In this document: positions 24,369-33,092 of the stretch, piece after piece | Layout of the letters: each line of letters begins with the position of its first letter | Numbering within the stretch: the stretch's first letter is position 1 | Assembly (NCBI GenBank): GCA_038239485.1 | Contig: JBBSET010000004.1 | Location: forward strand, 1-64,000 | Direction: 5' to 3' | Origin: DASQEH01 sp038239485 | GTDB taxonomy: Bacteria; Actinomycetota; Actinomycetes; Propionibacteriales; Nocardioidaceae | Length of the DNA stretch: 64,000 nucleotides | Program-made: the position numbers and the translations under genes | Notes under the pieces: generated by a model | The model's database searches: none | Seen by the model: only the letters and a program-made list of their open reading frames with translations | Told to the model about the DNA's origin: nothing

Positions 24369-25280
24369 TCAGCCCTGGACAGCTTTGGCGATCGTGAGCG
24401 CCCGGGTGACCCAGTCGCGATCGTCGCGATCGAGTCCCGCACTGCCGTTCGCGGCGGGCCTGGCGAGCGCGTCCCGGATCGTCGACATCACGTTGACCAG
24501 CTCCCGTACGACGACCCAGTCCCGGGCCCGGTCCTCGTCGAGCAGTGCCGCGTCCACGACGGCGAAGAAGCGTGACCGGACGGCTCGGCGCGCGTCGCCG
24601 GATGCGACCACCTCGTCCCAGCGATTCCAGAGAAGCGGCGCGATCTCGTAGCAGGGGTGACCTGACAGCGGCTTGGGGTCGATGGCCAGCCACGGTTCGC
24701 GGTCGGCCGCCAGCACGTTGAAGTAGTGCAGGTCGGTGTGGATCAGCACCCCGTCGGTTTCGGGGTCGTGGCCGAAGTCGCGAGCGAGCGCAGCCGCCTG
24801 CTCGACATAGCGCCTCGGCACAGGTGCTTGAAGGGGGAGGGCGAGCAGCTCATCGGACCAGCGCGAACAGCTCTGCGACAGCAGGTCCAGCTGGGGTATC
24901 GCCGCGACGTGCAGCCGTCGATACAGGCCGGCCACGATCTCGCACGCGTCGACTGCAGCAACGGAGGTGAGGTCCACCGGATGCGCCCGCTCGAGCAGCA
25001 ACAGCCCGCGGGTCGGGTCGGCGCGGAGCAGCCGGACGGCCCCGTGCCCGTCCCAGGCCCGCAGCGCGAGATGCTCGCAGCGCTGCTCGTCGTGCGGCCA
25101 CGCGAACTTGACGGCCGCCGGCGACCCGCGCTCGTCCATGACGGGTACGACGACCGCGCACTCCCCTGCCGCGACGGACCCGTCGACGCGCAGCCGCCAC
25201 TCGTCGAGAACCGTCGTGATCAGCCGGGGCAGCGCCGCCAGCCACGACTGCCACGTCTCGCCGCGGTCGCTCAGCGCCAA
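24369..25280 (-). CDS. APH(6)/hydroxyurea-type kinase family protein
   Basis: 303 residues of the APH_6_hur family (StrB-like streptomycin 6-kinases and hydroxyurea phosphotransferases). The catalytic loop is GVLIHTDLHYFNVL (HxDxxxxN), followed by LAIDPKPLSGHPCYEIAPLLWNR with the metal-binding Asp. These enzymes phosphorylate a small hydroxylated substrate; many chromosomal members have no known resistance role, so a resistance phenotype should not be assumed. A TTG at 25280 is the first usable start in this frame after the lepA stop. It follows lepA by 35 bp in the same direction. Confidence 0.85.
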   Translation of the reverse strand: MALSDRGETWQSWLAALPRLITTVLDEWRLRVDGSVAAGECAVVVPVMDERGSPAAVKFAWPHDEQRCEHLALRAWDGHGAVRLLRADPTRGLLLLERAHPVDLTSVAAVDACEIVAGLYRRLHVAAIPQLDLLSQSCSRWSDELLALPLQAPVPRRYVEQAAALARDFGHDPETDGVLIHTDLHYFNVLAADREPWLAIDPKPLSGHPCYEIAPLLWNRWDEVVASGDARRAVRSRFFAVVDAALLDEDRARDWVVVRELVNVMSTIRDALARPAANGSAGLDRDDRDWVTRALTIAKAVQG

Positions 25281-25315
25281 GAAGCCGTCAAGAAGCCGGA
25301 CCGTCGTACCGCGTG

Positions 25316-27187
25316 TCAGCGCTTGGCCTTCTCCGCTGGCTCGGACGTGTTGAGCGCCGCGATGAACGCCTCCTGCGGCACCTCGACCCGGCCGACCATC
25401 TTCATCCGCTTCTTGCCTTCCTTCTGCTTCTCGAGCAGCTTGCGCTTGCGGGTGATGTCACCGCCGTAGCACTTGGCCAGGACGTCCTTGCGGATGGCGC
25501 GAATCGTCTCTCGGGCGATCACGCGGGCTCCGATCGCGGCCTGGATCGGCACCTCGAACTGCTGGCGCGGGATCAGCTCCTTGAGCTTCTGGGCGAGCTG
25601 GACACCGTAGGCATAAGCGGCGTCGCGGTGCACGATCGCCGAGAAGGCGTCGACGGGATCGCCGTGAAGGAGGACGTCGACTTTGACGAGGTCGCTGACC
25701 TGCTCCCCGACCGGGTCGTAGTCGAGCGACGCGTAGCCCCGGGTCCGGGACTTGAGTGCGTCGAAGAAGTCGAACACGATCTCAGCCAGCGGCAGGCTGT
25801 AGCGCACCTCGACCCGGTCGGCCGAGAGGTAGTCCATGCCCGCCAACGAGCCGCGCCGGGTCTGGCACAGGTCCATGATCGTGCCGATGAACTCCTTCGG
25901 CGTCACGATCGTGGCGCGCACGACCGGTTCGTAGACCTCCGCGATCTTCCCGTCGGCGGGGTACTCACTCGGGTTGGTGACGGTGATCTCACCGCCGTCC
26001 TCCATCACGACGCGGTAGACCACATTGGGCGCTGTCGAGATCAGCGCGAGGTTGAACTCCCTTTCGAGCCGCTCGCGCACGATCTCCATATGGAGCAGGC
26101 CCAGGAACCCGCACCGGAAACCGAACCCCAGCGCCCCCGACGTCTCCGGCTCGTACATCAGCGCCGCGTCGTTGAGCTGCAGCTTGTCCAGTGCGTCGCG
26201 CAGGGTCGGGTAGTCGTCGCCGTCCATCGGGTACAGGCCGGCATAGACCATCGGGTTGGGGTGACGGTACCCGCCGAGCGGCTTGGTGGCGGCGTTGATC
26301 GCGGACGTGACCGTGTCGCCGACCCGGGACTGACGGACCTCCTTCACGCCGGTGATGAGGTAGCCCACCTCACCGGCGCCGATCTCCTTGGCCTTCCTCG
26401 GGTCGGGCGAGATGACCCCGACCTCGAGCATCTCGTGCACGGCGCCGGTCGACATCATCTTGATCCGGTCGCGGTGGCTCAGCTTGCCGTCGACCACCCG
26501 GACGTAGGTGACCACCCCGCGGTACGTGTCGTACACCGAGTCGAAGATGAGCGCCCGAGGTGAGGCGTCGGCGTCGCCCTTCGGCGCGGGTACGGCGGCG
26601 ACGATCCGGTTGAGCAGCGCCTCGACGCCGTCGCCGGTCTTCGCCGACACCCGGAGCACGTCGCCCGGGTCGCAGCCGATGATGTGGGCGATCTCGGCGG
26701 CGTACTTGTCGGGCTGGGCGTTCGGCAGGTCGATCTTGTTCAGCACCGGGATCACGTCGAGGTCGGCCTCCAGCGCCAGGTAGAGGTTCGCCAGGGTCTG
26801 GGCCTCGATCCCCTGGGCGGCGTCGACGAGCAGCACCGCGCCCTCACACGCCTCGAGCGAGCGGCTCACCTCGTAGGTGAAGTCGACGTGGCCGGGCGTG
26901 TCGATCATGTTGAGGACGAACGTCGTGCCCTTGTCGGGGCCTTCGCTCACCGTCCACGGGATCCGCACCGCCTGGCTCTTGATCGTGATGCCGCGCTCGC
27001 GCTCGATGTCCATCCGGTCGAGATACTGGGCGCGCATGGCTCGCCCGTCGACCACCCCCGTCAGCTGGAGCATCCGGTCGGCCAGCGTCGACTTGCCGTG
27101 GTCGATGTGGGCGATGATGCAGAAGTTGCGGATGATCGCCGGGTCGGTGCTGCCAGGCTGCGGCTCCGAGGCGAAGTTCTGGGGCAC
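25316..27187 (-). CDS. lepA: Elongation factor 4 (LepA)
   Basis: 623-residue translational GTPase EF4/LepA, which acts on ribosomes in initiation/biogenesis and back-translocation. G motifs are IAHIDHGKST, DTPGHVDF and NKIDLP; the family-specific C-terminal domain is present (RGYASLDYDP, LCQTRRGSL, KRKLLEKQKEGKKRMKMVG). GTG at 27187 precedes the DPAIIRNFCIIAHIDHGK start with a normal 20-residue N-terminal extension. In most actinobacteria hemW follows lepA closely; here about 12.7 kb separates them. Confidence 0.97.
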   Translation of the reverse strand: MPQNFASEPQPGSTDPAIIRNFCIIAHIDHGKSTLADRMLQLTGVVDGRAMRAQYLDRMDIERERGITIKSQAVRIPWTVSEGPDKGTTFVLNMIDTPGHVDFTYEVSRSLEACEGAVLLVDAAQGIEAQTLANLYLALEADLDVIPVLNKIDLPNAQPDKYAAEIAHIIGCDPGDVLRVSAKTGDGVEALLNRIVAAVPAPKGDADASPRALIFDSVYDTYRGVVTYVRVVDGKLSHRDRIKMMSTGAVHEMLEVGVISPDPRKAKEIGAGEVGYLITGVKEVRQSRVGDTVTSAINAATKPLGGYRHPNPMVYAGLYPMDGDDYPTLRDALDKLQLNDAALMYEPETSGALGFGFRCGFLGLLHMEIVRERLEREFNLALISTAPNVVYRVVMEDGGEITVTNPSEYPADGKIAEVYEPVVRATIVTPKEFIGTIMDLCQTRRGSLAGMDYLSADRVEVRYSLPLAEIVFDFFDALKSRTRGYASLDYDPVGEQVSDLVKVDVLLHGDPVDAFSAIVHRDAAYAYGVQLAQKLKELIPRQQFEVPIQAAIGARVIARETIRAIRKDVLAKCYGGDITRKRKLLEKQKEGKKRMKMVGRVEVPQEAFIAALNTSEPAEKAKR

Positions 27188-27311
27188 GAACGCCCTTTCA
27201 GTCGATCAGCTGTCTGGGTCGATTGTCCCACGCCGGCGACCGCGTTCCGGCAGTCTTGCGGCCGGCCCCGGGGGGCGACAACCACCGTCCGTCCGTGGCA
27301 GCGTGGTGACC

Positions 27312-27926
27312 GTGGTCAATATCTCGATCTTCACAGCGGCCGCTACGGCGTTCAGCGCCCTGGTCGACCGCCTTCCGCCGGACCGTTGGGACGGCCCTGG
27401 TCTCGACAGCTGGGACCTGCGCGCGCTCACCGGGCACACCAGCCGGGCGCTCGTCACTGTATCGACGTACCTCGGCCGACCCGCGCTCACGGAGGCTTTC
27501 ACCACGCCGGAGGCGTACTTCGCCGCCATCGCGGCTGCCTCCACCGGCACCGCGGTTGATGCGAGTGCCGTCACGGAGCGCGGTCGGCTGGCAGGCGAGG
27601 CGCTCGGCGACGATCCCGCCGCGTCCGTGCGAACCATGGTCGCGGACGCGCTGTCCGCCCTGGACCGGCCTGACGATCCGCTCATCGAGACGATCGGCGG
27701 CGGGATGCGGCTGTCGGCCTACCTGCCGACCCGCGTCTTCGAACTCGCGGTGCACAGTCTGGACATCGTCGCCGCTACCGGCGTCGATTTCAGCCTTCCC
27801 GACGATGTTGTCGCCGACGCTGTCGCCCTGGCCGGTCGGATCTCGGTCGTCGCCGGCGACGGGGTTCCCGTCCTGATGACGCTCACGGGTCGACGGTCAC
27901 TGCCCGGAGGGTTCTCGGTCGTCTGA
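27312..27926 (+). CDS. Maleylpyruvate isomerase-family (DinB-fold, mycothiol-type) protein
   Basis: 204 residues of the TIGR03083/MDMPI family, a DinB-like four-helix fold found mainly in mycothiol-producing actinobacteria. The N-terminal metal histidine lies in LRALTGHTSRAL and the conserved RVFELAVHSLDI helix carries the next ligand. Members include mycothiol-dependent maleylpyruvate isomerase, but most have no known substrate. Three in-frame GTG codons (27303, 27306, 27312) could be the start; none has a good ribosome-binding site, so a leaderless message is possible. Divergent from lepA. Confidence 0.8.
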   Translation: MVNISIFTAAATAFSALVDRLPPDRWDGPGLDSWDLRALTGHTSRALVTVSTYLGRPALTEAFTTPEAYFAAIAAASTGTAVDASAVTERGRLAGEALGDDPAASVRTMVADALSALDRPDDPLIETIGGGMRLSAYLPTRVFELAVHSLDIVAATGVDFSLPDDVVADAVALAGRISVVAGDGVPVLMTLTGRRSLPGGFSVV

Positions 27927-27994
27927 GCGAGCGCGTCTTTCCCGCGGATCAGACGAGCAGCAGATGCTGCGGTGAGCCGCTCGAGCATCGGCGG

Positions 27995-28225
27995 CTACCT
28001 CTCTCGTCGCGGCCGCCGGCCGCCGGCGTGTTTCTGGTGGGCGGCCTGTTTGCTGACGCCGAGCGCAACTGCGATCTCCTGCCAGGACCAACCCAGCTCC
28101 CTGGCATGGGCGATCTGGACCACTTCGAGCTTCTCGAGCAGAAGGCGCAACGCGCGGACGGCGGTCAGACCCTCTCGGGGGTCAGCGCTCCCCGCAGCCG
28201 CCGCCAGCTCGGTCGCATCCGTCAT
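27995..28225 (-). CDS. Small HTH protein of the type usually paired with a Clp N-domain gene
   Basis: 76 residues: an acidic N-terminal helix, a coiled stretch (LTAVRALRLLLEKLEVVQIAH), then an HTH (GWSWQEIAVALGVSKQAAHQKH) and a basic tail. In many actinobacteria this small DNA-binding protein sits immediately before a gene for a ClpC-like N-terminal domain protein. Here no such gene follows, since the next gene downstream is the convergent MDMPI-family gene. The ATG at 28225 is 6 nt from a -10 box, so the message is probably leaderless. Two identical-arm palindromes overlap its promoter, which suggests autorepression. Confidence 0.8.
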   Translation of the reverse strand: MTDATELAAAAGSADPREGLTAVRALRLLLEKLEVVQIAHARELGWSWQEIAVALGVSKQAAHQKHAGGRRPRRER

Positions 28226-28228
28226 GTC

Positions 28229-28271
28229 GTCAACGTATCTTGACGTCTCCTTGCTGTCAACAAGCGTTGAC
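28229..28271 (-). promoter_or_regulatory. Leaderless promoter with twin palindromic operators
   Basis: On the minus strand, TTGACA (28260-28255), a 17-nt spacer and TACGTT (28237-28232) form a good promoter whose start would be the ATG at 28225. Two palindromes of the same form, GTCAA-N6-TTGAC, lie at 28229-28244 (over the -10) and 28256-28271 (over the -35), 27 bp apart. The layout predicts repression by a dimer binding both sites, most simply the HTH protein itself. Confidence 0.8.
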
Positions 28272-28423
28272 GATCTGCCGCCGCTCGGTGAAATCGCTGG
28301 CGACTCCGCCCGGCGGAGACGGACAATGCGGGCATGGACACCTCCGCCGAGCGGCAACCCGTCGACGTCGCCAGGTCGAGGCCTGTCGACTCGAGCGGAC
28401 GCGACTGGGAGAGGGACCACGCA

Positions 28424-29416
28424 ATGACCGCGACGGGCGTCGCAATCCCGCTTCGGGCCACCGCGCAGCGACCCCGCTGGACGGACCTGCCGGTGTCGGT
28501 ACGCGACCTCGTCGAGGACGCAGCGGGCAGCCGGGTGGTGGCGACATGGTCGGCGGGGACCGGTTTCACCCCCGGGTTCGCCTCTCGTCTCGACCTCACC
28601 GACGGACGTCGGGTCTTCGTCAAGGCCGCCTCGAGTGCCGACGACGAGGTCAACGGCTGGCCGCTGAGTGATGCCTACCGCGAAGAGGCGCGCAAGCTGG
28701 CTGCGCTCCCGTCGGGCATCGGAGCACCGCCGTTGCTATGGCGTCGAGACACCGATGTCGACGGCGTGCGCTGGATCGTGCTGTGCCTGGAGTATGTCGC
28801 CGGCACTCCCCCGCGTCGCCCCTGGCGCCTGGAGCAGCTCCGCCTCGTGCTCGACAAGCTCGCGGCCAACGCGACGGCTCTCACGCGGATACCGGCCTCG
28901 CTGTGCCTCGACACGGTTCAGGCCCAGCTCGTTGGCACCGTGGACCGGAGACTGCATCAGATCCGCGAGCGTCTCGGCGACACAGACTGGTTCCGGACCG
29001 TCGACGGCCTCTGCCACCGCGCGGACGACGTCCTTGCCGGTAACAGCATCGTCCATCTCGACCTGCGTGACGACAACGTCTTGATCGACGCCGCTGGAGA
29101 CGTCTGGTTCGTCGACTGGAACTGGCCGGCCGTCGGCGCGGCATGGATCGACCTCGTGTGTCTCCTGATCTCCGCCTACGGCGACGGGATCGACGCCGAT
29201 GCGCTGCTCTCCGAGCATCCGCTCACCCACGCGGTGCCGGCGGCCGACGTGGACTGCCTGCTGGCCGTGCTGTGGTCGTTCTGGGCCGTCGGACGCTGGG
29301 AAGAGGTGCCCGAGGGGTCACCACACCTTCGCAACCATCAGGCCTGGTACGCCGACGTGACACAGTCGTGGCTGGCCGCCCGGCTGGGCGCTGGCCACCC
29401 TTCGCCGCTCGGATAG
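28424..29416 (+). CDS. Aminoglycoside phosphotransferase-family kinase
   Basis: 330-residue APH/choline kinase-fold protein. ATP-lysine region VFVKAASS, catalytic loop SIVHLDLRDDNVLID (HxDxxxxN) and WFVDWNWPAVGAAWID with the metal Asp are intact. The natural substrate is unknown; actinobacteria carry many such kinases and resistance cannot be inferred. The ATG at 28424 has GGAGAGGG 8 nt upstream. An earlier in-frame ATG at 28334 would add 30 residues of unconserved sequence. Confidence 0.82.
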   Translation: MTATGVAIPLRATAQRPRWTDLPVSVRDLVEDAAGSRVVATWSAGTGFTPGFASRLDLTDGRRVFVKAASSADDEVNGWPLSDAYREEARKLAALPSGIGAPPLLWRRDTDVDGVRWIVLCLEYVAGTPPRRPWRLEQLRLVLDKLAANATALTRIPASLCLDTVQAQLVGTVDRRLHQIRERLGDTDWFRTVDGLCHRADDVLAGNSIVHLDLRDDNVLIDAAGDVWFVDWNWPAVGAAWIDLVCLLISAYGDGIDADALLSEHPLTHAVPAADVDCLLAVLWSFWAVGRWEEVPEGSPHLRNHQAWYADVTQSWLAARLGAGHPSPLG

Positions 29417-29446
29417 CGAGTGGATGACGGGGCGGCGGCTTGTCGG

Positions 29447-30598
29447 TCAGTCGGCGGAGCCGGCGAACGCCACCTCGTCGGTTCGCTCGATGAGGTCGGC
29501 CACGACCGCTTCGAGGCTGCCCTTCGCTGCATACACGCTGCGCTGCCTGCTCGCTCCGGCTCCACCGGCGAGGAGCCGTTCGACGGCGTCGTCGACGAGG
29601 CTGAGGTCCCCTGTCTCCTCCAGGCTCTCGCCGACATGCTCGACCAGCGTTCGGAGCACGTCACGAGCCGGTCGTGGCTCCCGGTGGCCGGGGTCGATCA
29701 GGTGGTGCGAGACACCGTCGCGCCCGGCCAGCCAGTACGCCGCGCGCAGCAGGTCGGTCCTCCACTCGGGCACCGGCGCGCCCGCGGCCCAGTTCCTCGC
29801 CGCGGTCGAGACCAACGCCCGGCTCAGGGCCGCGATGAGCAGCACGTCGCTCTCGTCCGTGCACACATCCGCGACTCTGATCTCGACCGTGGGATAGGAC
29901 TCGGACAGCCGAGCGTCGAAGTACATCATCCCCTTGTCGAATGCCGCACCCGAGCTGATCAGCTCGACCACAGCGGTCCGATACCCGGCAGGATCGCCGA
30001 ACGGCTCGGACGGACCGGCTGTCGGCCACCGCCGCCAGATCTGCGACCGCCAGCTGGCGTACCCGGTGTCGTGGCCGTCCCAGAACGGCGAATTGGCGCT
30101 GATCGCGAGCAGGATCGGCAACCAGGGCCTGAGCCGGTCCAGAACGGCGACGCCTTCGTCGTCGCTCTCCACATCGACATGGACGTGCATCGCGCAGACT
30201 GCGCCTTGGCGGCCGATCTCACCGAAGTCGTGCACAATGCGTTCGTAGCGAGGCTTGTGCGTGACAGTGAGAGCTTCGTACTGCAGGACGGGCACTCCTG
30301 AGGCGACCACCCGCGCCCCAACCCCAGCAGCCGCCTCGCTGGCGGCCCGCCTGGATCGTCGTACCTCGCCACGGAGGTCGTCGAGGTCGGCGCACGGGGC
30401 GGAGGTCGTCTCCAGCTGCTGCAAGAAGAGCTCGTGCTCCAAGTGCTCCACCGCGGCCGGCCCAGCGGCTCCCTCAGCTGCGCCGCCATGACTCTCCCGG
30501 TAGGCCACGATCGCCCGATGGGACGAGGCCTCGAGCCGGTAGGTGTCGGGGTTGACCAGGAGCAGCTCCTCCTCGACGCCCATCTTCCGCATGGTCAC
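29447..30598 (-). CDS. Glutamate-cysteine ligase 2 (YbdK) family carboxylate-amine ligase
   Basis: 383 residues of the GCS2/YbdK family. The GVEEELLLVNPDT N-terminus, HVHVDVESDDEGV, ANSPFWDGHDTGYASWRSQIW and FDARLSESYPTVEIRVADVC blocks are diagnostic. YbdK has weak gamma-glutamylcysteine ligase activity in E. coli; related actinobacterial enzymes ligate other amines. Because actinobacteria normally make mycothiol and not glutathione, the true amine substrate is uncertain. Start is GTG at 30598 or ATG at 30592. Confidence 0.9.
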   Translation of the reverse strand: MTMRKMGVEEELLLVNPDTYRLEASSHRAIVAYRESHGGAAEGAAGPAAVEHLEHELFLQQLETTSAPCADLDDLRGEVRRSRRAASEAAAGVGARVVASGVPVLQYEALTVTHKPRYERIVHDFGEIGRQGAVCAMHVHVDVESDDEGVAVLDRLRPWLPILLAISANSPFWDGHDTGYASWRSQIWRRWPTAGPSEPFGDPAGYRTAVVELISSGAAFDKGMMYFDARLSESYPTVEIRVADVCTDESDVLLIAALSRALVSTAARNWAAGAPVPEWRTDLLRAAYWLAGRDGVSHHLIDPGHREPRPARDVLRTLVEHVGESLEETGDLSLVDDAVERLLAGGAGASRQRSVYAAKGSLEAVVADLIERTDEVAFAGSAD

Positions 30599-30658
30599 AG
30601 ATCAAGTCTGCCCGATATCGAAGCGTGACGCGGCGCCCGTCCATCCGCATCCACCTGC

Positions 30659-31489
30659 TCAGGGCGCCTTGCGCTGACCGAGCCGCTCCATCAGCGCCAG
30701 CGCGTCGTACGGCGCTCGAACCTTGGCGTCGTTGTCGAAGTACACGTAGACGTCCAGACCGTCCTCGGTCCAGGCCTCGACGCGGCGGGCCCAGTCGTCG
30801 AGAGCCTCCTCGGTGTAGCCGCTGTTGTACAGCTCCTCGGCACCGTGCAGCCGGATGTAGACGAAGTCTGTTGTGACCGTCTCGAACCTCGGCCATCGTC
30901 GACCCGCATCCGACATCACCAGACCCACGCCGTACCGCTCCAACAGCTCGGTCGCCACCGGACTGCTGAAGCTTGCGTGGCGAGGCTCCAGCGCATGGCG
31001 TATCGGCAGGTCGACCTGGGCGGTCGTGAGAGCCCGCTGCGTCGGCAGCTTCTCGTCGTGGCATTGAGCGAGCGCCGCGGCCGCGGCGGAGGTCGCCGGA
31101 AGGAGCTCACAGAACTCTCGTAGGACGCCGGCGTCGAAGCGCGCCGATGCCGGCAACTGCCACAATACGGGTCCGAGCTTGTCGCTCAGCGCCAGCGGTC
31201 CTGACGCGAAGAAGTTCGCCAGCGCCACGTCCGCGTCGACGAGCCGCTTCATATGGGTGATGAACCGGGCCCCTTTGAGGGCGAAGACGAAGTCCTCGGG
31301 CACCTGGTCACGCCACCGTTGGTAGCTGGTCGGACGCTGCAGCGCGTAGAAGGACCCGTTGATCTCGATCGAGGACAGTCGTTCGGCGGCATAGCTCAGC
31401 TCCGCACGTTGGACCAGCCCCTTGGGGTAGAAGTCACCACGCCAGCCGGCATACCTCCAGCCAGAGATGCCGATCCGGATCTCAGCCAC
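30659..31489 (-). CDS. DUF72 domain protein
   Basis: 276-residue DUF72 (YecE-like TIM barrel) protein: IRIGISGWRYAGWRGDFYP, SSIEINGSFYALQRP, FVFALKGARFITHMKRL and DVYVYFDNDAK are typical blocks. DUF72 has the fold of endonuclease IV/xylose isomerase-like barrels but no proven function. GTG at 31489 gives the family start; about 36 upstream codons in the same frame lack similarity and overlap the rpsT promoter region. Divergent from rpsT. Confidence 0.88.
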   Translation of the reverse strand: MAEIRIGISGWRYAGWRGDFYPKGLVQRAELSYAAERLSSIEINGSFYALQRPTSYQRWRDQVPEDFVFALKGARFITHMKRLVDADVALANFFASGPLALSDKLGPVLWQLPASARFDAGVLREFCELLPATSAAAAALAQCHDEKLPTQRALTTAQVDLPIRHALEPRHASFSSPVATELLERYGVGLVMSDAGRRWPRFETVTTDFVYIRLHGAEELYNSGYTEEALDDWARRVEAWTEDGLDVYVYFDNDAKVRAPYDALALMERLGQRKAP

Positions 31490-31523
31490 GGACCGAGGGT
31501 AGGGCAGAGCGACCGGCCGCGAT

Positions 31524-31553
31524 TTGGTGGCCGACGAGACGCGCTGGTAATCT
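31524..31553 (+). promoter_or_regulatory. Candidate rpsT promoter
   Basis: TTGGTG (31524-31529), an 18-nt spacer and TAATCT (31548-31553) precede rpsT by 72 bp. The predicted leader of about 66 nt contains a strong AGGAGGA near 31587 with no start codon at usable spacing; the functional site is AGAGG 9 nt before the GTG. Confidence 0.55.
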
Positions 31554-31625
31554 TGCCGGTCGCGTGTGAATCCAGTTCCACGCCGCAGGAGGACCACCCG
31601 ATACCGACGTTAGAGGCACTGCCCC

Positions 31626-31883
31626 GTGGCAAACATCAAGTCCCAGATCAAGCGGAACCGGCAGAACGACGAGGCCCGCGAGCGCAACAAGTCCGTGAAG
31701 TCGGCGCTCAAGACCTCGATCCGCCGCTTCCGTGAGGCTGCTGACTCGGGCGAGACCACTGCCAAGGACCTGGCGCAGGTGGCCAGCCGCAAGCTCGACA
31801 AAGCCGCGTCGGCCGGCGTCATCCACAAGAACCAGGCGGCTAACAAGAAGTCCGCCATCGCGAAGCGTGCCTCGTCACTCTGA
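31626..31883 (+). CDS. rpsT: 30S ribosomal protein S20
   Basis: 85-residue S20, a primary 16S rRNA-binding protein. ANIKSQIKRNRQNDEARERNKS, then VKSALKTSIRRF and the C-terminal GVIHKNQAANKKSAIAKR are diagnostic. GTG start at 31626. It is divergent from the DUF72 gene and convergent with holA, the usual actinobacterial arrangement next to holA and lepA. Confidence 0.98.
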   Translation: MANIKSQIKRNRQNDEARERNKSVKSALKTSIRRFREAADSGETTAKDLAQVASRKLDKAASAGVIHKNQAANKKSAIAKRASSL

Positions 31884-31937
31884 GCCGAGCCGCCCTTTCT
31901 CGCTCGGCCCCCCGGTCGCCGCTGCGACCCGCGGCCG

Positions 31938-32909
31938 TCAGTGCAACGCCCGCGCGCGAAGCACGGAGATCACCAACCGCTCACAGGCCCACTCCCGGTC
32001 TCCTGCTGCCCCCTTGACGTCCGCATCGGCCTGCGCTGCCGCCTGGATCGCGCTGGCGAGCCCGAGGCTGGACCATGCCTTCGACTGGGCCGCCAGCGGC
32101 TTCAGCTTCCAGGTGGGTACGCCGACCTCGCGGGCCAGGTCAGCCACGACGAGCCCACGCGGCGCGGCCAGGTATCGCGCCATCCCCCGCAGGCCGCCCG
32201 CTACGGCGCTCGTGATCAGGACCGGGTCGACCCGGGCGGCGAATGCCCATCGGAGCTGTTCGAGGGCGTCGGCGCCCCTGCCCTCGATGGCGGCATCCGC
32301 CACGGCGAAGCCGGTGACCTCGGCCCGGCCCCCGAAGTACTGCTTCACCAGCTCCTCGGTTACGGGCTGGCCCTGAGCGTCGCAGGACAGCTGATCGGCG
32401 GCGGCGGACAGCGCCCGGAGGTCCTCGCCGACTGCGTCGACGAGGACGGACGCCGTGCGTTCGTTCATCCGACTCTGGTGGCGACGGAACTCCCCCACGA
32501 CCCAGCCCGGCAGCTCCCACTTCTTCAGGGGTAAGGCCTTGACCTCCGTCGCACCTGCCTTGCGCAGCCGGTCCAGGACCGCCTTGCCCTTGACCCCGCC
32601 GGTGTGGCGGAGCACCAGCGCCACGTCGGGAGCCGGGTCGACGACATATGCGCAGAGCGAGTCGACGGCCTCGGCAGGCAGGTTCTCCAGACCCCTGACC
32701 ACGACGCACCGCAGCGACGCGAACAGCGAAGGGCTGGCGATCTCCGCGACAACCCCTGGGCCGAGCCCGTCGGCGAGCAGCTCGTCGAGGTCTGCGTCGT
32801 CGTCCGCCGCCTGCACCCTGGATCGGATCGCGGCGATGGTCCGGTCCGCGACGAAATCGTTGCCTCCAGTGACGAGGGTGGTGGCGCCGATGCCTGGGAT
32901 GGTTTCCAT
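31938..32909 (-). CDS. holA: DNA polymerase III subunit delta
   Basis: 323-residue HolA, the wrench subunit of the clamp loader that opens the beta clamp. The N-terminal AAA-like domain lacks a working P-loop, as expected for delta. LPAEAVDSLCAYVVDPAPDVALVLRH-type strands, KALPLKKWELPGWV, and the C-terminal collar domain (WKLKPLAAQSKAWS) match the family. ATG at 32909. It lies downstream of comEC, the common order comEA-comEC-holA, interrupted here by the plus-strand OsmC gene. Confidence 0.93.
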   Translation of the reverse strand: METIPGIGATTLVTGGNDFVADRTIAAIRSRVQAADDDADLDELLADGLGPGVVAEIASPSLFASLRCVVVRGLENLPAEAVDSLCAYVVDPAPDVALVLRHTGGVKGKAVLDRLRKAGATEVKALPLKKWELPGWVVGEFRRHQSRMNERTASVLVDAVGEDLRALSAAADQLSCDAQGQPVTEELVKQYFGGRAEVTGFAVADAAIEGRGADALEQLRWAFAARVDPVLITSAVAGGLRGMARYLAAPRGLVVADLAREVGVPTWKLKPLAAQSKAWSSLGLASAIQAAAQADADVKGAAGDREWACERLVISVLRARALH

Positions 32910-32988
32910 CGTCGGTCAGCATGCCACGCCATGCCGACAGCTTGTAGCGGTGCGCGGGACGGATCGAGTCAGGACGCCCTTCGGGGCA

Positions 32989-33016
32989 TCAGGTACGTTT
33001 GCCGAGCGCTACCTGA
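32989..33016. promoter_or_regulatory. Inverted repeat upstream of the OsmC-family gene
   Basis: TCAGGTA (32989-32995) and TACCTGA (33010-33016) are perfect inverted arms with a 14-nt spacer, between the divergent holA and OsmC genes. The position, 77-104 bp before the OsmC ATG, suits an operator. A candidate promoter (TTCGAC-N17-TACAAC) lies between it and the gene. Confidence 0.45.
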
Positions 33017-33092
33017 CTGGTGTCACTGAACCGCGACATCGCTCGGCACCATTCGACAAACCCCTGTACCCGGATACAACGGAAGAGAGACC

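Noticed and set aside
27957..27970. GCAGCA-GA-TGCTGC palindrome between two converging genes
   Set aside because: The stem is short, the loop would be too tight and there is no T-run, so neither a terminator nor an operator could be supported.
24369..29416. Antibiotic resistance genes (APH(6)-like and APH-like kinases)
   Set aside because: Both have kinase catalytic motifs, but chromosomal members of these families are common in actinobacteria and usually of unknown substrate. Resistance cannot be claimed from sequence alone.
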